DNA of 64,000 nucleotides from Hydrocarboniphaga daqingensis. Its GTDB lineage: Bacteria; Pseudomonadota; Gammaproteobacteria; Nevskiales; Nevskiaceae. The position numbers and the translations under genes were made by a program. The stretch's first letter is position 1, and each line of letters starts with the position of its first letter. Below are positions 7,396 to 15,219 of this stretch, one piece after another. Below the pieces are notes generated by a model. That model had not been told where the DNA came from. It worked only from the letters and a program-made list of their open reading frames with translations, and did no database searches. The stretch is from positions 253,116-317,115 of the forward strand of contig NZ_FQWZ01000004.1 in NCBI RefSeq assembly GCF_900129825.1. Reading direction: 5' to 3'.

Positions 7396-8601
7396 ATGAT
7401 TGCGGCGCTGACCGGACGTCTCGAAGCGTATCTGCTGCGGCTGCTGCTGCCGCCGCTGGCGCTGTCGCTGGGCGTGGTGCTGATCGCACTGGTGCTGGAG
7501 CGTCTGCTGCGCTTGTTCGACCTGGTCGCCGCGAGCGGCTCGGGGCTTGAACCGGTGCTGGTGATGGTCGCCAATCTGGTGCCGCATTACCTGGGCCTGG
7601 CGCTGCCGGCCGCGTTTTTTGCCAGCATTTTCTCGGTCGTCGCCAAGCTCGGCGAAGACAACGAGCTCGATGCGATGCTCGCAGCCGGCCGCTCGATCGC
7701 GGAGTTGACGCGGCCGTTTCTCGGCGTGGCGCTGCTGCTGTCGCTGTTCGCGCTGTACCTCTTCGGCTTTCTGCAGCCCGAGAGCCGCTACCGCTACCGC
7801 GAAAATCTGTATGAGGCCTTGCATAGCGGCTGGAATGCGCGCGTGCAGGAAAACGTGTTCGCCGATGCCGGTCGCGGCTTCGTGCTGACGGCCGACAAAG
7901 TCGATGGCACCGGCCGGCAGATGACGCGGGTGTTCATCCGCCGTGACGCGAACGGTGTCGACGAAGTGACCACCGCCACCACCGGCGAGCTGATGCCGAC
8001 GGCCGACGGCAAGCTGCTGCTCAAGCTCGGTCCTGGCCGCATCGTTCGTGATGCAGGCGTCGACGGCATCGAAGACATCGCGTTCGACAGCGGCGTGGCC
8101 AACGAACAGTTCGATGCGGGCGCGCCGCCGTTTCGCGTGCGCGGCGACAGCGAGCGTGAGCTGACGATCACCGAGTTGTGGGCGGCGATGCATCAGCCGT
8201 CGCCACCGCAGCCTTATGCCGAGTTGGCGGGCGAGTTCCATGGCCGCTTGGTGCGCAGTCTGAGCTTGCCGTTGCTGCCGCTGCTGGCGTTTCCGCTGGG
8301 TATGGCGGCCAAGCGTGGCCGACGTGCACCGGGCGTCGTCATCGCCTGCTTGATGCTGCTGTTTCTGCACCACGGGGTTCAGCTGGGCGAGAGCTTGGCC
8401 GAGACCGGCAAGGTCGGCGCGATCCCGGCGGTATGGACACCGTTCGCGATGTTCTCGGCGGTGAGCCTGTGGCTGTTCCGCGGCAGCTTGCGCAGCCCTG
8501 GCGACAATCCGGTGGCACGACTGGTTGGCGTCGTCGAAACCTTGATCGGCGGTATTCAGCTGCGTCGCCGCAAGCCGGCACCAGCCGGAGTATCGACATG
8601 A
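7396..8601 (+). CDS. LptF/LptG family (YjgP/YjgQ) permease, first of pair
   Basis: This is a 401-residue integral membrane protein of the YjgP/YjgQ family. Hydrophobic helices fill residues ~10-125 and ~275-365, and a large periplasmic domain of about 140 residues (beta-jellyroll in the family) lies between them. LptF and LptG form the transmembrane core of the ABC exporter that extracts lipopolysaccharide from the inner membrane. The usual leucyl aminopeptidase neighbour is absent; instead it lies within a sphingolipid gene set. Its stop overlaps the start of a second family member. I infer a dedicated exporter pair for the sphingolipid made here, unless this is the cell's only LptFG. Confidence 0.85.
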   Translation: MIAALTGRLEAYLLRLLLPPLALSLGVVLIALVLERLLRLFDLVAASGSGLEPVLVMVANLVPHYLGLALPAAFFASIFSVVAKLGEDNELDAMLAAGRSIAELTRPFLGVALLLSLFALYLFGFLQPESRYRYRENLYEALHSGWNARVQENVFADAGRGFVLTADKVDGTGRQMTRVFIRRDANGVDEVTTATTGELMPTADGKLLLKLGPGRIVRDAGVDGIEDIAFDSGVANEQFDAGAPPFRVRGDSERELTITELWAAMHQPSPPQPYAELAGEFHGRLVRSLSLPLLPLLAFPLGMAAKRGRRAPGVVIACLMLLFLHHGVQLGESLAETGKVGAIPAVWTPFAMFSAVSLWLFRGSLRSPGDNPVARLVGVVETLIGGIQLRRRKPAPAGVST

Positions 8602-9686
8602 TGCGCGGGCCGCTGGCGGCCTACCTGCGGCGTCTGCTGCTGTCGCGGACGATCGGCGTGCTGGTGGCGCTGACGGCGCTGCTGCAGTTGCTGGAAATGC
8701 TCGACGTGACCACCGACATCCTCAAGCGGCACCTGGGCCTTGCCGGCGTGCTGCGCTACACGATGCTGCGTCTGCCGACCGAGTTGGTGCTGTCGCTGCC
8801 GTTGGCGATGCTGGTCGGCAGCTTGTTCACGTTCTACACGCTGGCCCGTCATCACGAATACGTTGCGGTACGCGCTGCCGGCATCCGGCTGAGATCGGTG
8901 GTTGGCGCGATGCTGCCGGTGGCCGTGTTGTTTGCGCTGCTGCAGTTCGCGATCGCCGACCGCATCGTGCCGCGCAGCGAAGCGGCGCTCGCCGCGTGGT
9001 GGCAGTCGACCGCGCCGCCAGCCAAAGATCCTGATCGCAAGCAGGATCGGCAGCTGTCGTGGTTCCGTACCGATGACGGCTTGGTGTCGGTGAAACAGGC
9101 CAGCCGCGACGGTCGCCATCTGGACGGTGTGACGATCTACCGACGCGATGCCGATGGGCGTTTCACCGGACGCATCAGCGCCGATGCGCTTGACTGGCAG
9201 GATCGCGCCTGGAGCTTGAGCCGGATGGACAGCATCAGCTTGGGCGACGGCACGCTGCAGCGCGAACAGCAGGCACAGGCGCCGTGGCGATCCAATCTGC
9301 AGCCGTCCGACTTGCGCCGTCTGGATTCGCCAAGCCTGCCGATGTCGAGTGCCACGCTGCTCGACGTGCTGACCGGCGCGCGCGTCGGCGACCGGCCGCT
9401 GAGTTGGTATCGCACCGCGCTGTACCGTAGTTATGCCGCGCCGCTGCTGCTGGTGCTGATGCTGCTGCTGGCGTTGCCGTCGACCCAGGCGGTACAACGC
9501 GGCGGCCACGGCGGCGGTGCCTTGCTGCTGGCACTCGGCGCCGGCCTGGGCATGACGCTGGTCAGTGGCTTGCTCGGGTCGCTGGGGCAGGGCGGTCGCC
9601 TGCCGGCCGCTGTGGCCGCCGGCCTGCCGCTGCTGCTGTTCGGTGCGCTGGGCTTGGCTTGGCTGTATCGCTACGACCGTCTCTAG
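8598..9686 (+). CDS. LptF/LptG family (YjgP/YjgQ) permease, second of pair
   Basis: This 362-residue partner of the preceding permease has the same layout: N-terminal helices to about residue 120, a periplasmic domain to about 265, then three C-terminal helices. The start ATG at 8598 forms an ATGATGA overlap with the previous stop and has GCCGGAG 7 bases upstream. Two adjacent, different family members are what an LptFG heterodimer needs. No LptB-like ATPase or LptC is in the window, so the pair would have to use the general LptB or one encoded elsewhere. The next gene is the bCerS-like acyltransferase 42 bases downstream. Confidence 0.85.
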   Translation: MMRGPLAAYLRRLLLSRTIGVLVALTALLQLLEMLDVTTDILKRHLGLAGVLRYTMLRLPTELVLSLPLAMLVGSLFTFYTLARHHEYVAVRAAGIRLRSVVGAMLPVAVLFALLQFAIADRIVPRSEAALAAWWQSTAPPAKDPDRKQDRQLSWFRTDDGLVSVKQASRDGRHLDGVTIYRRDADGRFTGRISADALDWQDRAWSLSRMDSISLGDGTLQREQQAQAPWRSNLQPSDLRRLDSPSLPMSSATLLDVLTGARVGDRPLSWYRTALYRSYAAPLLLVLMLLLALPSTQAVQRGGHGGGALLLALGAGLGMTLVSGLLGSLGQGGRLPAAVAAGLPLLLFGALGLAWLYRYDRL

Positions 9687-9728
9687 CGCGCTGCGGCGCG
9701 TTTCCCGTTACCTCTTTCCAGGCTCCCC

Positions 9729-10853
9729 ATGCTGCAGATCGAAGCCGTCCAGACGTCCGCGCAGATGAAGCGCTTCATTCGCGTACCCGCTCGCGTGCAA
9801 GCGGGCGATCCGCAATTCATCGCGCCGCTGGAGCTCGAACGCGCCGAAGCGTTTTCGCCCCGGCATAACCCGTACTTTGCGCATGCGAAAACCCAGTTCT
9901 GGATCGCCACGCGCGACGGCCGCGATGTCGGCCGTATCAGCGCGCAGATCGACGAGCTGGCGCCGACGTACCAGCAGGAACAGGCCGGCCATTTCGGCCT
10001 GATCTGCGGCGAGGACGACGCCGTCGTGTTCGCCTCGCTGTTCGCCACCGCCGAGGCCTGGCTGCGCGAACGCGGCTGCCGCAAGCTGCTCGGCCCGTTC
10101 AATTTGTCGATCAACGAGGAAACCGGCTTGCTGGTCAGCGGCTTCGAGACGCCGCCGATGTTGCTGATGGGGCACGACGCGCGCTACGCCGGCGCACGCA
10201 TCGAAGCGCTGGGCTATCGCAAGATCCGCGACTTGTACGCGTACATCTACGACATCACGCAGCCGGTGCCGCCGCTGCTGCAGCGCTGGGTCGATCGCGA
10301 TCAGCAGCGCTTCACCGTGCGGCCGATGAACATGCGCCGCTATCGCGACGACATCGAGATCATCACCGACATCTTCAACGACGCCTGGAGCGGTAACTGG
10401 GGGTTCGTGCCGTATACGCCTGCCGAAGTCGATCACTTGGCCAAGGCGCTCAAGCCGCTGCTTGATCCACAGCTGGTTCCGATCGCCGAACTCGATGGCA
10501 AGCCGGTCGGCTTCGGTGTGACCTTGCCCGACTTGAACGAGGCGATCCGCGGCTTCAACGGCAAACTGCTGCCGTTCAATTGGGCGCGCTTGCTGTGGCG
10601 GCTCAAAGTCAGTGGCGTCAGCGGCGGGCGCGTGCCGTTGATGGGCGTGCGCCGCAGCACCGCGACGACGCTGGGCTCGGCCGTGATTCCATTTCTGCTG
10701 GTCGAGGCGATGCGCAAGCGCGCATTGGAGCGCGGCTTCCGCCAGATCGAGATGTCGTGGATCCTCGAAGACAACAAACCGATGCGCAAGATGATCGAAA
10801 CCGTGGGCGGACGCATCTACAAGACCTACCGCTTGTACGAGAAGCCGCTGTGA
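9729..10853 (+). CDS. GNAT-fold N-acyltransferase, bCerS-like (putative bacterial ceramide synthase)
   Basis: This 374-residue protein has an N-terminal half with the pattern of the 'hypothetical N-acyltransferase' family that includes Caulobacter bCerS: ...GDPQFIAPLE...NPYFAHAKTQFWIATRDG, GRISAQID, LGPFNLSINEETG. The C-terminal GNAT-like part ends in ILEDNKPMRKMIETVGGR. bCerS attaches the second acyl chain to the amine of the sphingoid base. The combination with spt, ACP, a CerR-like gene and a lipid kinase in the same 11 kb is the main reason for the call. Its stop overlaps the next GTG start (GTGA). The family match is from memory and the function is inferred. Confidence 0.75.
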   Translation: MLQIEAVQTSAQMKRFIRVPARVQAGDPQFIAPLELERAEAFSPRHNPYFAHAKTQFWIATRDGRDVGRISAQIDELAPTYQQEQAGHFGLICGEDDAVVFASLFATAEAWLRERGCRKLLGPFNLSINEETGLLVSGFETPPMLLMGHDARYAGARIEALGYRKIRDLYAYIYDITQPVPPLLQRWVDRDQQRFTVRPMNMRRYRDDIEIITDIFNDAWSGNWGFVPYTPAEVDHLAKALKPLLDPQLVPIAELDGKPVGFGVTLPDLNEAIRGFNGKLLPFNWARLLWRLKVSGVSGGRVPLMGVRRSTATTLGSAVIPFLLVEAMRKRALERGFRQIEMSWILEDNKPMRKMIETVGGRIYKTYRLYEKPL

Positions 10854-11635
10854 GCCTGACGGCTGTCGTGCTGGCCGGCTCGCGCGGGCCGGATGATCCG
10901 CTGGCGGTCTACGCGGGTGTTCGTCACAAGGCGCTGATCGACATCGCCGGCACGCCGATGCTCGAACGCGTCGTGTCCGCGCTGGCCGCGGTCGAGGCGA
11001 TCGGGCGGATCGTCGTCGTCATCGAGATTCCGCAGGCGCTGCGTGAATCGACCTCGCTGCGCGCCGCTGCCGGCGCCTGCGAGTTGCAGGTCGTCGATGC
11101 GGCCGGCAGCCCGAGCGCCAGCGTGATGCTGGCCTTGCAGCAGTTCGACACCCCGCTGCTGGTGACCACGGCCGATCACGCGCTGCTCGAACCTGAGTGG
11201 GTACGCTACTTCCTCGACGCCGCGCAGCGCGCTCCGGCGGACGTGTGCGCGGCGCTGGCCGGTAGCGACGCGGTTCTGGCCGCATTGCCGACGACGCGCC
11301 GGACCTGGCTGCGCTTTCGCGAGGGCCGCTACTCCGGCTGCAACCTTTTTTATTTCGCGACTCCCGCTGCCGCTGGTGTGGCCCGGGTGTGGCGCGCGTT
11401 CGAAGCCGAACGCAAGCAGCCGCTGAAGATGGTGTCGCGCCTCGGCTGGGGTACGGCGCTGCGCTATCTGCTGGGGTGGCTCGGTCGGCAGCAGGCGCTG
11501 TCACGGCTCGGACGCATGGCCGGCGCACGCTTGGCGATCGTCGATATGCCGTTTGGCTTGGCTGCCGTCGATGTCGACAAGCCGTCCGATCTGGATCTAG
11601 TGCGCGGGCTGCTCGCGGCGCGCGCTGGCTGCTGA
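10850..11635 (+). CDS. MobA-like NTP transferase domain protein
   Basis: This 261-residue protein starts with VVLAGSRGPDDPLA followed by HKALIDIAGTPMLERVV. These correspond to the NTP-binding loop and the lysine-containing second motif of MobA-like (NTP_transf_3) nucleotidyltransferases, although the loop is shorter of glycines than the consensus. The GTG start at 10850 overlaps the stop of the bCerS-like gene and fits the N-terminus of the fold exactly. It is the last gene of the plus-strand operon. It may activate a phospho-alcohol with CTP for the head group; another substrate is possible. A conserved aspartate in TTADHALLEPEW could be the metal ligand. Confidence 0.7.
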   Translation: MSLTAVVLAGSRGPDDPLAVYAGVRHKALIDIAGTPMLERVVSALAAVEAIGRIVVVIEIPQALRESTSLRAAAGACELQVVDAAGSPSASVMLALQQFDTPLLVTTADHALLEPEWVRYFLDAAQRAPADVCAALAGSDAVLAALPTTRRTWLRFREGRYSGCNLFYFATPAAAGVARVWRAFEAERKQPLKMVSRLGWGTALRYLLGWLGRQQALSRLGRMAGARLAIVDMPFGLAAVDVDKPSDLDLVRGLLAARAGC

Positions 11636-11861
11636 CGCTGGCCTGAAATCAGCGCCGCTTCGGGCTGCTGAACTCGACGCGGACTCACAACGGCGAGCAG
11701 AGGCCGAAGCGATGGAACGGGTCGCGTCGTGATGGCGCTTCAAGCGATCAGCGGCCCGACGACGATGCCGGATTACGTTAGGCGCGTCGCGGCACCGCTG
11801 CGCGGAAGGGCTGTTGCGGTTGGACCTTCGTGCCGGTGCCAGCGCGGGCAGATGCCCGTTG

Positions 11862-12638
11862 TCAGGCCCCAGCGGCCGGGCGTACCGGCACCTGAGGTAG
11901 CCAACGCGCCGCCCAGGCAGCAGTGATCGTGCGGGCTCGGGCCACATCGGGATGAAAGTCGACTTCGCCCCATTGCAGGCCTTCGATCGATTCGATCTGC
12001 ACGTCAACGCCGGCCTGTGCCAGCGCGTTGATCGCCGACAGGTACCAGAGCTTGACGCCATCGGCGGTGCGCATCACCTGCTCGATCTGCTCGATGAAAC
12101 GAGCGGCGCCTTCGGGTGAAAAACGCAGAAAGCCGATTGACTCGGCGTCGACGCTTTCGGCATCGAGCGTCTTGCCGATCGCCGTCAGCCGGCGGCCCGT
12201 CGCGCAGACCTTCATGTCGTCGGCGTCGTATTGCGATTTACGGTCGACCGTGACCGTGATCGCCGATGCCGGCGCCTCGATCAGCTGGCGGACGATCGAC
12301 GGCTCGACCAGCGTGTCGCCGTTGAGCACCAGGCAGGGACCCGCCATTTCCTGGCGCACCAGCCAGCACGTCGCCAGGTTGTCGGCGACTTTGTAGAACG
12401 GGTTGAAGACGGTGCGCACCTTGAGGCCCACCGGCGTGCGGAGCGCCAACATCGTTTCGACTTGATCGGCGGCAAAGCCGGTCACGACGACGACTTCAGT
12501 CACGCCGCCGCAGTGCAGTGCTTCGAGTTGCCACTCCAGCAAGCTGCGCCCGGAAAAGTCGATCAGGCATTTGGGCTTGCTGACCGTTAGCGGGAGCAGG
12601 CGGCTGCCTTGGCCGGCACTGAGAACGATGGCCTTCAT
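11862..12638 (-). CDS. LicC-like phosphocholine/sugar-phosphate nucleotidyltransferase
   Basis: This 258-residue protein starts MKAIVLSAGQGSRLLPLT, the complete G-x-G-x-R NTP-binding loop, followed by KPKCLIDFSGRSLLEWQ. The segment VFNPFYKVADNLATCWLVR and the metal site LVLNGDT place it with LicC-type phosphocholine (or inositol-phosphate) cytidylyltransferases. The start ATG at 12638 begins directly with the motif; an upstream in-frame start at 12656 would add six residues. It is convergent with the MobA-like gene, separated by 226 bases in which I see no gene. It could make the CDP-alcohol (or NDP-sugar) used by the nearby sphingolipid head-group enzymes, or serve an unrelated pathway. Confidence 0.75.
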   Translation of the reverse strand: MKAIVLSAGQGSRLLPLTVSKPKCLIDFSGRSLLEWQLEALHCGGVTEVVVVTGFAADQVETMLALRTPVGLKVRTVFNPFYKVADNLATCWLVRQEMAGPCLVLNGDTLVEPSIVRQLIEAPASAITVTVDRKSQYDADDMKVCATGRRLTAIGKTLDAESVDAESIGFLRFSPEGAARFIEQIEQVMRTADGVKLWYLSAINALAQAGVDVQIESIEGLQWGEVDFHPDVARARTITAAWAARWLPQVPVRPAAGA

Positions 12639-12740
12639 GTAGGGCGCGCGGACCACTGGGAAAGAGTGAGCATTATATTACGGTCCGGTGAACGAGCCGC
12701 CAGCATAATCCGGCAGGTCATATCAGACCGGAGCCTTCGG

Positions 12741-13367
12741 ATGAACGCTGCAGAGACGCCGCGTCGTGGTCACTGTTCCGATTTTGAAGCCCCGGTCTAC
12801 CGCAATCGATGGCGGTCACTAGCCCTAGCCCTGACCGGTTCGCTGCTGGCGCTCGTCCCGGCGGCGCCGACCGCCGGCGAGATTTATCGCTGCGCTCGGC
12901 AGGACGGCGGCGCGCCGCTTTATACCGACACGCGTTGTGACGCCCAGGCGCAGCCCGTGCCGTCGCGCACGCCGCCGACGATCGCAGCCAACCCGGCGCC
13001 AGACTTGGCGGCCCGCCATGATCAACGCCTGCAGCGCGAGCACGAACGTCGTCAGGCGCTGGATGCCCGCTGGCTCGCCGAGCACCATCGCGCCGCCGCG
13101 CTGGACCAGCGCATCCGGCAGGCGGTGGTCGAGGGTCGGGTCGTCGCTGGCATGAGTGCCGCGCAGGTGCGGCAAGCCTGGGGCGCGCCCGATCAGGTGA
13201 TTCCGCAAGTCGGCGACGGTGCGCCGCGCGAGCGCTGGGTTTATCGTGGCGACCGAGACGGCACGGGCACGCGCAGTGTTCAGCTGGAAGGCAACCGTGT
13301 CGTTGGTTCGGGCCGCCGAGCGCCCGAAGCCCCGTCGACCCCACCCAGGACCACGCCGCCCCGATGA
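12741..13367 (+). CDS. DUF4124-like exported protein
   Basis: This 208-residue protein has a basic N-terminus and a hydrophobic signal segment (~residues 25-45, ending PTAG). A DUF4124-like motif follows (EIYRCARQDGGAPLYTDTRC, two cysteines that may pair). After it come a charged helical middle (~90-135) and a C-terminal part, MSAAQVRQAWGAPDQVI, that resembles the SmpA/OmlA-type 'M..AQV...wG.P' element. It is predicted periplasmic with unknown function. ATG at 12741 has CGGAGCC upstream. The stop overlaps the threonine ammonia-lyase start (ATGA), so the genes are cotranscribed, but no functional link is obvious. Confidence 0.75.
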   Translation: MNAAETPRRGHCSDFEAPVYRNRWRSLALALTGSLLALVPAAPTAGEIYRCARQDGGAPLYTDTRCDAQAQPVPSRTPPTIAANPAPDLAARHDQRLQREHERRQALDARWLAEHHRAAALDQRIRQAVVEGRVVAGMSAAQVRQAWGAPDQVIPQVGDGAPRERWVYRGDRDGTGTRSVQLEGNRVVGSGRRAPEAPSTPPRTTPPR

Positions 13368-14611
13368 ACGCCCCCGTTGTTGAGTCCGTCCAGTTTGGCG
13401 ACATCTTGCGCGCCGCCGACACGCTGGCAGGGCAGGTGATCAACACGCCGTGCCGTCATTCGCGAGTGCTGTCGCGGATCACTGGCGCCGAGGTCTGGCT
13501 CAAGTTCGAGAACTTTCAGTTCACCGCCTCCTTCAAGGAGCGCGGCGCGCTGAACAAGCTGGCCAGCCTCAGCGAGGCCGAGCGTGCGGCCGGCGTCGCG
13601 GCGATGTCGGCCGGCAACCATGCGCAGGGTGTGGCCTATCACGCCACCCGGCTGGGTATCAAAAGCGTCATCGTGATGCCGGTCAACACGCCGTTCACCA
13701 AGGTCAAGAACACGCGCGAACTGGGCGGCGAAGTGATTCTGCACGGTGAGAATCTGGCCGAGTCGCAGGCCTTCCTCGAAGCCGAGCTGATCGGTCGCCG
13801 CGGCATGACGCTGGTCCATCCGTATGACGACGCCAAGATCATCGCCGGCCAGGGCACGGTCGCGCTGGAGATGCTGGCCACGGTGCCCGAGCTCGACACG
13901 CTGGTGGTCCCGATCGGCGGCGGCGGGCTGATTTCGGGCATGGCCATCGCCGCGCATGGCATCAAGCCCGAGTTGCGCGTGGTCGGCGTCGAATCGGCTG
14001 GTTACCCGTCGGCCTACGCCGCACTGCAGGGCGATCCTTCGTTGGTCAAGGGCGGCCAGACGATTGCCGAGGGCATCGCGGTGCGCAATATCGGCCAGCT
14101 GACGCTGGCGATCATCCGTGAGCAGGTCGCCGACCTGATGCGGGTCGACGAGGCGCCGATCGAGCGCGCGGTTGGGCTGTTGGCCACGATCGAAAAGGTG
14201 ATCGCCGAGGGCGCTGGCGCCACCGGCCTGGCGGCGCTGCTCAGCGACCCGGCGCGCTTCGCCGGCCGCAAGGTGGGCCTGGTGATCTGCGGTGGCAACA
14301 TCGATTCGCGGCTGCTGGCCTCGGTGCTGCTGCGGCAGCTGGTTCATGAATCGCGGCTGGTCAGCCTGACGATCGACATCGAGGACCGCCCTGGCTTCCT
14401 GGCGCGCGTCGCGGGGCGCGTCGGCGAAAGTGGCGGCAACATCGTTCAGGTCCATCACCAGCGCCTGCACGCCGGCACGCACGCCAAGAACGCAAGCCTC
14501 GAGCTGATGATCGAGGCGCAGGACCCGGTACACGTCGAGCAGATCATCGGCGACTTGCAGAATGCCGGTTTCGTCGTGCGTCGCGGCGTCGGTGGAGTCG
14601 AGTTCGACTGA
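13364..14611 (+). CDS. ilvA: threonine ammonia-lyase (biosynthetic type with ACT domain)
   Basis: This is a 415-residue PLP enzyme that deaminates threonine to 2-oxobutyrate. The lysine motif FTASFKERGA is near residue 58, the nucleotide-phosphate loop is GGGGLISG, and a SAGNHAQG loop is clear. The last ~80 residues (LTIDIEDRPGFLARVAG...) form a single ACT-like regulatory domain. That length and single domain fit the shorter ilvA/tdcB-type lyase rather than the long two-ACT IlvA. The gene overlaps the upstream exported-protein gene. Confidence 0.9.
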   Translation: MNAPVVESVQFGDILRAADTLAGQVINTPCRHSRVLSRITGAEVWLKFENFQFTASFKERGALNKLASLSEAERAAGVAAMSAGNHAQGVAYHATRLGIKSVIVMPVNTPFTKVKNTRELGGEVILHGENLAESQAFLEAELIGRRGMTLVHPYDDAKIIAGQGTVALEMLATVPELDTLVVPIGGGGLISGMAIAAHGIKPELRVVGVESAGYPSAYAALQGDPSLVKGGQTIAEGIAVRNIGQLTLAIIREQVADLMRVDEAPIERAVGLLATIEKVIAEGAGATGLAALLSDPARFAGRKVGLVICGGNIDSRLLASVLLRQLVHESRLVSLTIDIEDRPGFLARVAGRVGESGGNIVQVHHQRLHAGTHAKNASLELMIEAQDPVHVEQIIGDLQNAGFVVRRGVGGVEFD

Positions 14612-14705
14612 TGCCGCTGCCGCGCTGGACCTGCGCGGCCCCGCCCTTGAAAATGATCGACCCGCCCCGACTGCTGCGCCGTCCGGGAGCCATACGAGAG
14701 TCCGA

Positions 14706-15089
14706 ATGCCGATTTACGAATATTTCTGCAATGCCTGCCAGACGCAGTCCGAGATCAACCACCGGATGTCCGATCCGCCGGCGACGATCTGCCCGGTGTG
14801 CGGCAAGCCCGAGCTGACCAAGCAGATTTCGGCGGCCGCCTTTCGCTTGAAGGGCGGCGGCTGGTACGAAACCGACTTCAAGACCGACGGTAAGAAGAAC
14901 GTTGCCGGCGGCGATGGCGAGAGCGGTGGTGCGATCGCGCCGGTCGCCGGTGTTGCGGCAGGCGCCAGCAAGGCGGGCGCCACGCCGGCAGCCAAGACCG
15001 ACGCTGCGCCGGCCTCCGCGCCTGCCCCCGCAGCGCCCGCCGCTGCCAGCCCGGCGCCGTCGTCGAGCGGCCCCAGCAGCACGACCTGA
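14706..15089 (+). CDS. FmdB family zinc ribbon protein
   Basis: This 127-residue protein has an N-terminal FmdB zinc ribbon with two CxxC knuckles (CNAC and CPVC, residues 9-12 and 32-35). A long Ala/Pro/Gly/Ser-rich low-complexity tail follows (residues ~65-127). ATG at 14706 gives the canonical MPIYEYFC start. In many proteobacteria this gene precedes aspS, as it does here. Its function is unknown; it is often annotated as a regulatory protein without direct proof. Confidence 0.9.
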   Translation: MPIYEYFCNACQTQSEINHRMSDPPATICPVCGKPELTKQISAAAFRLKGGGWYETDFKTDGKKNVAGGDGESGGAIAPVAGVAAGASKAGATPAAKTDAAPASAPAPAAPAAASPAPSSSGPSSTT

Positions 15090-15219
15090 CCCCGCAACGA
15101 CCCGCGTCCCGCCGAACGCCGGGGCGCGGGACCGTTGCTCCGGCTTCGACCGCAGCCGGTTGTGCCCGTACAATGCCGGCCTCGCGGCGCCCCCGTCTGA
15201 ATAAAACCCCTTAAAAATA

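Noticed and set aside
8556..9509. Open frame antisense to the second LptF/G permease
   Set aside because: Gln/Arg/His-rich composition typical of reverse-strand shadow frames, with no domain.
13280..14533. 417-codon open frame antisense to ilvA
   Set aside because: ilvA is unmistakable; the antisense frame has shadow-type composition (Gln/Asp/Arg-rich).
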